A program made the translations under genes and the position numbers. From NCBI GenBank assembly GCA_003232595.1, contig QIIJ01000206.1, forward strand, positions 1-8,272: a stretch of 8,272 nt of DNA, read 5' to 3'. The notes below the pieces were generated by a model. That model had not been told where the DNA came from. It saw only the letters and a program-made list of their open reading frames with translations, and searched no databases. Positions 5,650-8,272 of the stretch are shown one piece after another (positions within the stretch are counted from its first letter, which is position 1; each line of letters begins with the position of its first letter). The stretch comes from Aurantimonadaceae bacterium (GTDB lineage Bacteria > Pseudomonadota > Alphaproteobacteria > Rhizobiales > Rhizobiaceae).

Positions 5650-6978
5650 ATGACAAAAATCGCCACTAAACCGCGCCTGTCGCTGCCACGCATCGTTGAA
5701 ATGAACATTGGCTTCTTCGGCTTGCAGTTCAGCTTTGGGCTGCAACAAGCTAATATGGGGCCGATCTACGGTTATCTTGGTGCGGATGAAGCGACGATGC
5801 CGTTGCTCTGGCTTGCTGGACCTATGACCGGTCTTATAATCCAGCCAATTGTTGGTGCGATGAGTGACCGGACATTGTCGCGCTTTGGCCGCCGGACTCC
5901 CTATTTTCTGATCGGCGCAATCATCTGCACCATTTGTCTGTTCTTCATGCCGCTGTCGCCAACCCTTTGGGTCGCAGCATCGCTGCTTTGGATTTTGGAT
6001 GCTGGCAATAATATCACCATGGAGCCTTATCGCGCCTATGTTGCCGACCGGCTTCAGGAGGACCAGCGAGCGGTTGGTTTCTTGACGCAAAGTTCCTTTA
6101 CCGGCCTTGCTCAAACGCTTTCCTATCTTGCGCCAACCTTGCTGGCGCTGATTGTGGATAGAAATCTACTTGATGCCAACGGGCTTCCCATCATCGTCCG
6201 AATCGCCTTTGTCATTGGTGCCATTCTCTCGATCAGCACCATAATATGGTCGGTCGTCCGCGTTCCTGAATTGCCGTTATCTGAAGAGGAGCGCGAAGCA
6301 ATTGCGGCAAAGCCAATGGGTGTAGTTGCGATCTTTCAAGAAATTGGCAGTGCTATCGCTGATATGCCAAAAGCGATGAAGCAGCTCGCTGTGTCAATGC
6401 TGTTTCAGTGGTATGCGATGTTTATATACTGGCAGTTTATCGCCTTCTCATTATCGCGGTCGCTGTTTGATACCTCCGATACCGGAAGCGAAGGGTTTCG
6501 CGAAGCCGGATTGGTTGTCGGCCAGATCGGGGCATTCTATAATTTTATCGCATTTGTGGGCGCGCTGGCGCTTATACCGATTGTCAAAAAATTTGGTGTC
6601 AAGCCGGTACATGCACTTTGCCTTACAGCCTCCGGCCTAGCGATGCTCGCAATACCGCAGATAGACGAACATATCTGGCTGTTCATCCCGATGATCGGCA
6701 TCGGTATCGGCTGGGCCGGCATGATGGGCAATACCTATGTGATGCTGGCGAACTCGATACCGCCTAACCGCAATGGCGTCTATATGGGTATTTTCAACCT
6801 GTTCATCGTTATCCCCATGCTGATCGAGACCTTGACGATGCCCCTGATCTACGAGCCGCTATTGGGCGGTGATGCCAGAAATGCAATTTTGCTGGGCGGT
6901 GTGCTGATGATATGCGGAGCCGTGGCAACAATGTTCATAAAAATCGGGCGACCGGAGACGAAAATAGCGCCCAACTGA
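5650..6978 (+). CDS. MFS sugar transporter of the SLC45/SUT type, probable sucrose:H+ symporter
   Basis: This is a 442-residue inner-membrane protein with about 12 predicted membrane segments: roughly 15-35, 50-72, 83-101, 105-123, 150-170, 182-203, 246-268, 287-311, 320-336, 343-365, 379-401 and 411-431. Segments 6 and 7 are joined by a polar cytoplasmic loop (204-245). SUT-like features are QFSFGLQQANMGPIY (26-40), GPMTGLIIQP (57-66), the loop SDRTLSRFGRRTP (72-84) with the MFS RxGRR signature, and LDAGNNITMEPYRAYVAD (116-133), whose counterpart is conserved in plant sucrose carriers. It would import sucrose from the periplasm with protons. ATG 5650 has GAGG five bases upstream. It is divergent from the receptor gene and transcribed under the paired operators. 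Maltose or another disaccharide remains possible, but the GH68 and fructokinase genes argue for sucrose. Confidence 0.9.
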   Translation: MTKIATKPRLSLPRIVEMNIGFFGLQFSFGLQQANMGPIYGYLGADEATMPLLWLAGPMTGLIIQPIVGAMSDRTLSRFGRRTPYFLIGAIICTICLFFMPLSPTLWVAASLLWILDAGNNITMEPYRAYVADRLQEDQRAVGFLTQSSFTGLAQTLSYLAPTLLALIVDRNLLDANGLPIIVRIAFVIGAILSISTIIWSVVRVPELPLSEEEREAIAAKPMGVVAIFQEIGSAIADMPKAMKQLAVSMLFQWYAMFIYWQFIAFSLSRSLFDTSDTGSEGFREAGLVVGQIGAFYNFIAFVGALALIPIVKKFGVKPVHALCLTASGLAMLAIPQIDEHIWLFIPMIGIGIGWAGMMGNTYVMLANSIPPNRNGVYMGIFNLFIVIPMLIETLTMPLIYEPLLGGDARNAILLGGVLMICGAVATMFIKIGRPETKIAPN

Positions 6979-7048
6979 TGGTATTAGAGTCTGGTCTCAT
7001 GTTGCGGTGCCAGCCCTCTCTCCATTTTGGGAATTTCGGATCAGACAC
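6979..7048. other. Convergent gap between transporter and repressor genes
   Basis: The two genes end 70 bp apart, facing each other. I looked for a stem followed by a T-run on either strand and found none. The only pairing is a distant GTCTG/CAGAC, too far apart to call a terminator. Termination may be Rho-dependent or lie inside the neighbouring reading frames. Confidence 0.5.
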
Positions 7049-8053
7049 TCAGGCGGAACCGCGCTCGATCAACTCCGGCTCGATCACCACCGAATGGGTT
7101 TCTTCGCCTGACAAGCGGCGAAACAGGAGTTCAATCAACAGCGCTGCACCTTTTGTCAAATCCTGCCTGATCGTTGTCAGCGGCGGCGTTGTGTGCTGGG
7201 CCAAAGGTATATCATCATAGCCGATCACTGACACATCTTCAGGAACCTTGAGGCGATGTTCGGTCAGTGCCCGGATTGCGCTCATCGCGATGATGTCCGA
7301 AGCTGCAACGATGCCGTCCGGCAAATCACCTTTGCTAAAATAGTCAACAAGCGCCGCATAGGCGGCTTCCGGGGTCAGGTGGACGTCCAACACTTTCGCA
7401 TGATCGACGCCTGCCTCCGCACAAGCATTAGAAAGTCCTTGCTGTCGTTCGGCGAATTCCGGCGCGTGAATATTTCCCAGGAACATGAGTTTTTTTCGCC
7501 CTTGGGCGATCAAATGCTTGGCCGCAAGTTCGCCACCTTTTCGATTGTCACTACCAACAGAACAATAACTTTTACCAGGAATATCAGCGCCCCAAACCAC
7601 GAGCGGCGCATAGTTTTTCCCCACCCGTTCGATAACGTCCGATTGGTTAGATTGGCCAATTATAATAATACCATCAATTCTTCCGGCACTGACGATGCGA
7701 TCTAGCCAGCCGGTATCGGTAGGAATGACCCGCGACAGCATCAGATCATAACCTCGCGCAGTCAAGCCATCGGCCAGATGCCCGAGCATGATAATAAAAA
7801 ATGGATCAGAAAAATTCTGGCCGATTTCATGGCCGAGGGGGAGAACCACGCCGATAGAAAGCGTCCGTTTCAACCGCAGGTTACGGGCAAGTTCATTAGG
7901 TTTGAAATCATATTGATTTGCAATGTTAACAATGCGGTCACGTGTTTTTGAATTGATAAGAGTGCTACCCGCCAACGCTCGGGATACGGTTGATGCTGAG
8001 ACTCCCGCTAGTTCAGCAAGTTCAGAGATTGTGGTGATTTTTGTTTTTGTCAT
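7049..8053 (-). CDS. LacI/GalR-family transcriptional repressor of the sucrose locus
   Basis: This is a 334-residue DNA-binding regulator. The N-terminal helix-turn-helix ISELAELAGVSASTVSRAL (9-27) is followed by the hinge NELARNLRLKR (53-63), whose leucine normally inserts at the central CpG of the operator. The rest is a periplasmic-binding-protein-like ligand and dimer domain, with VGSDN, IVAASD and VIGYDDIPLAQ segments. The specificity pair in the recognition helix is A20-S21, equivalent to Tyr-Gln in E. coli LacI. I placed the start at ATG 8053 because the family usually has only a few residues before the HTH; a GTG at 8095 would add 14 residues, and neither has a strong ribosome site. 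It likely binds the four CAAYCGRTTG operators here. No copy lies upstream of its own gene, so autoregulation is not indicated. The ligand is unknown; a sugar is expected. Confidence 0.93.
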   Translation of the reverse strand: MTKTKITTISELAELAGVSASTVSRALAGSTLINSKTRDRIVNIANQYDFKPNELARNLRLKRTLSIGVVLPLGHEIGQNFSDPFFIIMLGHLADGLTARGYDLMLSRVIPTDTGWLDRIVSAGRIDGIIIIGQSNQSDVIERVGKNYAPLVVWGADIPGKSYCSVGSDNRKGGELAAKHLIAQGRKKLMFLGNIHAPEFAERQQGLSNACAEAGVDHAKVLDVHLTPEAAYAALVDYFSKGDLPDGIVAASDIIAMSAIRALTEHRLKVPEDVSVIGYDDIPLAQHTTPPLTTIRQDLTKGAALLIELLFRRLSGEETHSVVIEPELIERGSA

Positions 8054-8095
8054 TGTCACCAAACTATCGCAGACTATTGACTTTATGCAACTCAC

Positions 8096-8272
8096 ATTAT
8101 GTCGGCGAGTAGGCGATGTTTTTGTTCTGACCGAAGTAATTGTATGCGTTCACCGCGAGCCACTGGAGCTTCCCCTTTTGTGCCCAAAGCGGGCATTCAT
8201 TTTGAAAACACTTTTATGCCGGTTTGAGACCAAGGCCCAATTTCGAGCCCGAAGTCTCACTTACTTTCGTCT
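8096..8272. other. Right-end stretch with no supported gene
   Basis: This is presumably the upstream region of the repressor gene. No frame gives a convincing protein. One minus-strand frame is open from the edge for 18 codons to a TAA at about 8216-8218 and could be the tail of a gene outside the window, but nothing in it is recognisable. A short GC stem with a 5-nt loop (8181-8195) is followed on the plus strand by a broken T-run; it is a poor terminator candidate. No operator-like palindrome of the CAAYCGRTTG type occurs here. Confidence 0.4.

Noticed and set aside
5629..6114. 161-codon open frame on the minus strand opposite the transporter start
   Set aside because: It is antisense to the strongly supported transporter, has no family resemblance, and would occupy the transporter's promoter-proximal region.
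8054..8095. 14-residue N-terminal extension of the repressor from a GTG start
   Set aside because: The extra residues (MSCIKSIVCDSLVT) are not typical of the LacI family, whose HTH begins a few residues after the start. ATG 8053 fits better, though its ribosome site is also weak.
8221..8231. GGTTTGAGACC, resembling a tRNA T-loop
   Set aside because: The flanks do not form a 5-bp T-stem, and no anticodon or acceptor arm could be built around it.
8225..8259. Inverted repeat TGAGAC / GTCTCA
   Set aside because: It has only 6 bp with a loop of over 20 nt and no T-run, which is too weak to call a terminator or binding site.

Overview
The window reads as a sucrose uptake and catabolism locus from an alphaproteobacterium, most likely a sphingomonad (Sphingomonadales). 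The reasons are the pairing of a TonB-dependent receptor with a sugar symporter, a GH68 enzyme and a fructokinase that both resemble the Zymomonas proteins, and a glucose-6-phosphate dehydrogenase in the same operon, as expected for a sugar route into the Entner-Doudoroff pathway. Base composition looks moderate, around 50% GC, so a high-GC sphingomonad is less likely. The taxon is inferred from remembered family resemblance, not from a search.

Layout, left to right. Positions 1-863 (-) hold the N-terminal 287 codons of zwf, cut by the window edge. Positions 850-1728 (-) hold a ROK-family fructokinase. Positions 1721-2875 (-) hold a signal-less GH68 (levansucrase-family) enzyme. These three genes overlap end to end and form one operon read from right to left, behind a promoter at about 2899-2928. 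Positions 2975-5425 (-) encode a TonB-dependent outer-membrane receptor. A 224-bp divergent control region follows, and positions 5650-6978 (+) encode an MFS sugar transporter of the SLC45/SUT (sucrose symporter) type. Positions 7049-8053 (-) encode a LacI/GalR-family repressor, convergent with the transporter. The last ~220 bp contain no gene I can support.

The regulatory logic is visible in the DNA. Two identical 14-bp palindromes (TGCAATCGATTGCA) sit in the receptor/transporter divergent region. Two related palindromes (core CAACCGGTTG) sit in front of the GH68 operon. All four fit CAAYCGRTTG with a central CpG, the typical form of a LacI-family operator. The simplest model is that the local repressor controls all three transcription units and a sugar ligand releases it.

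Inferred pathway: sucrose crosses the outer membrane through the receptor and the inner membrane through the SUT-like symporter. The GH68 protein splits it in the cytoplasm, the ROK kinase phosphorylates the fructose, and Zwf feeds hexose phosphate into the Entner-Doudoroff route. The less ordinary points are a GH68 enzyme apparently working as an intracellular sucrose hydrolase, an EF-hand-like loop within the receptor barrel, and a doubled operator that would also fold as an RNA hairpin after the receptor gene.
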